A stretch of DNA of 5,038 bases from contig CALGBN010000403.1 in NCBI GenBank assembly GCA_937877765.1, positions 1 to 5,038 of the forward strand, in the 5' to 3' direction. The position numbers and the translations under genes were made by a program. This DNA is from Candidatus Bathyarchaeota archaeon. Lineage in GTDB: Archaea > Thermoproteota > Bathyarchaeia > TCS64. Numbering within the stretch: position 1 is the stretch's first letter; each line of letters starts with the position of its first letter. Positions 4,929-5,038 of this stretch are shown here, one piece after another. The notes beneath the pieces are model-generated. The model did not search any database. It was not told the origin of the DNA and was given only the letters and a program-made list of their open reading frames with translations.

Positions 4929-5038
4929 TCATAGTTCCTTGAGCCTAGGCACAGAGACATACATCAAGCCAACGATTAACACCATTATCCCACCGAAGAT
5001 ACTCTGCGCAACCACGGCACCATACATCTCAGCCAAAG
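4929..5038 (-). CDS. C-terminal end of a membrane protein (runs off right edge)
   Basis: The minus strand carries an open frame entering from the right edge and ending at TGA (4931-4929). The visible tail is 36 residues: LAEMYGAVVAQSIFGG, then IMVLIVGLMYVSVPRLKEL. The stretch from about AVVAQS to MYVSV is hydrophobic and long enough for a membrane helix, and it ends in a short basic tail (RLKEL). This looks like the last helix of a polytopic membrane protein, but the family cannot be named from so little. It lies 35 nt upstream of the TPR gene on the same strand. This is the only visible gene that ends in TGA, which argues that TGA is a normal stop in this genome. Confidence 0.6.
   Translation of the reverse strand, partial: LAEMYGAVVAQSIFGGIMVLIVGLMYVSVPRLKEL

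Noticed and set aside
1..5038. CRISPR array, tRNA genes or a defence system
   Set aside because: No regularly spaced repeats, no tRNA cloverleaf and no defence-type domains were found by eye on either strand.

Overview
The window looks like a piece of an archaeal chromosome of moderate GC. Three things support this. There is an archaeal-type RNase P RNA gene. Several genes have an A/T-rich TATA-like box centred about 22-28 nt before the start codon and no Shine-Dalgarno sequence, as in leaderless archaeal transcripts. Two exported proteins end in an Ile-Pro-Gly-Phe motif, a membrane segment and basic residues, like archaeal PGF-CTERM surface anchors. The lineage cannot be fixed from this sequence; a mesophilic, possibly Asgard-like or other uncultured archaeon is a guess.

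Layout from left to right: (1) the N-terminal part of a membrane-anchored protein with a long acidic Pro/Thr/Glu linker, minus strand, running off the left edge (1-327); (2) a divergent promoter region (328-433); (3) a complete Gfo/Idh/MocA-family NAD(P)-dependent oxidoreductase with a TTG start (434-1486); (4) the RNase P RNA gene rnpB (about 1526-1812), whose P1, P2, P3 and P4 helices can be paired by eye; (5) a surface protein with two FxLYD-like beta domains and a PGF-type anchor (1889-2680); (6) a second surface protein with a PKD/Ig-like domain, a FecR-like domain and the same type of anchor (2785-4008), interrupted by in-frame TAG and TGA codons; (7) on the minus strand, a TPR protein (4030-4893) and, upstream of it, the C-terminal tail of a membrane protein cut by the right edge (4929-5038).

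The most notable structure is an exact 22-bp direct repeat. One copy is the 3' end of rnpB (1791-1812) and the other (2682-2703) begins one base after the stop region of the following surface-protein gene. The repeat ends at the last paired base of RNase P helix P1. The 891-bp unit, holding a single surface-protein gene, therefore looks like cargo placed at the 3' end of rnpB, in the way integrative elements use the 3' ends of RNA genes. No integrase lies in the window. The second notable point is the PKD-FecR gene, which keeps one reading frame through two stop codons; it is most simply a recent pseudogene, with recoding as an alternative.

Functionally, the middle of the window is a cell-surface locus. 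The oxidoreductase, rnpB and the TPR protein appear to be unrelated neighbours with their own promoters, not one operon.
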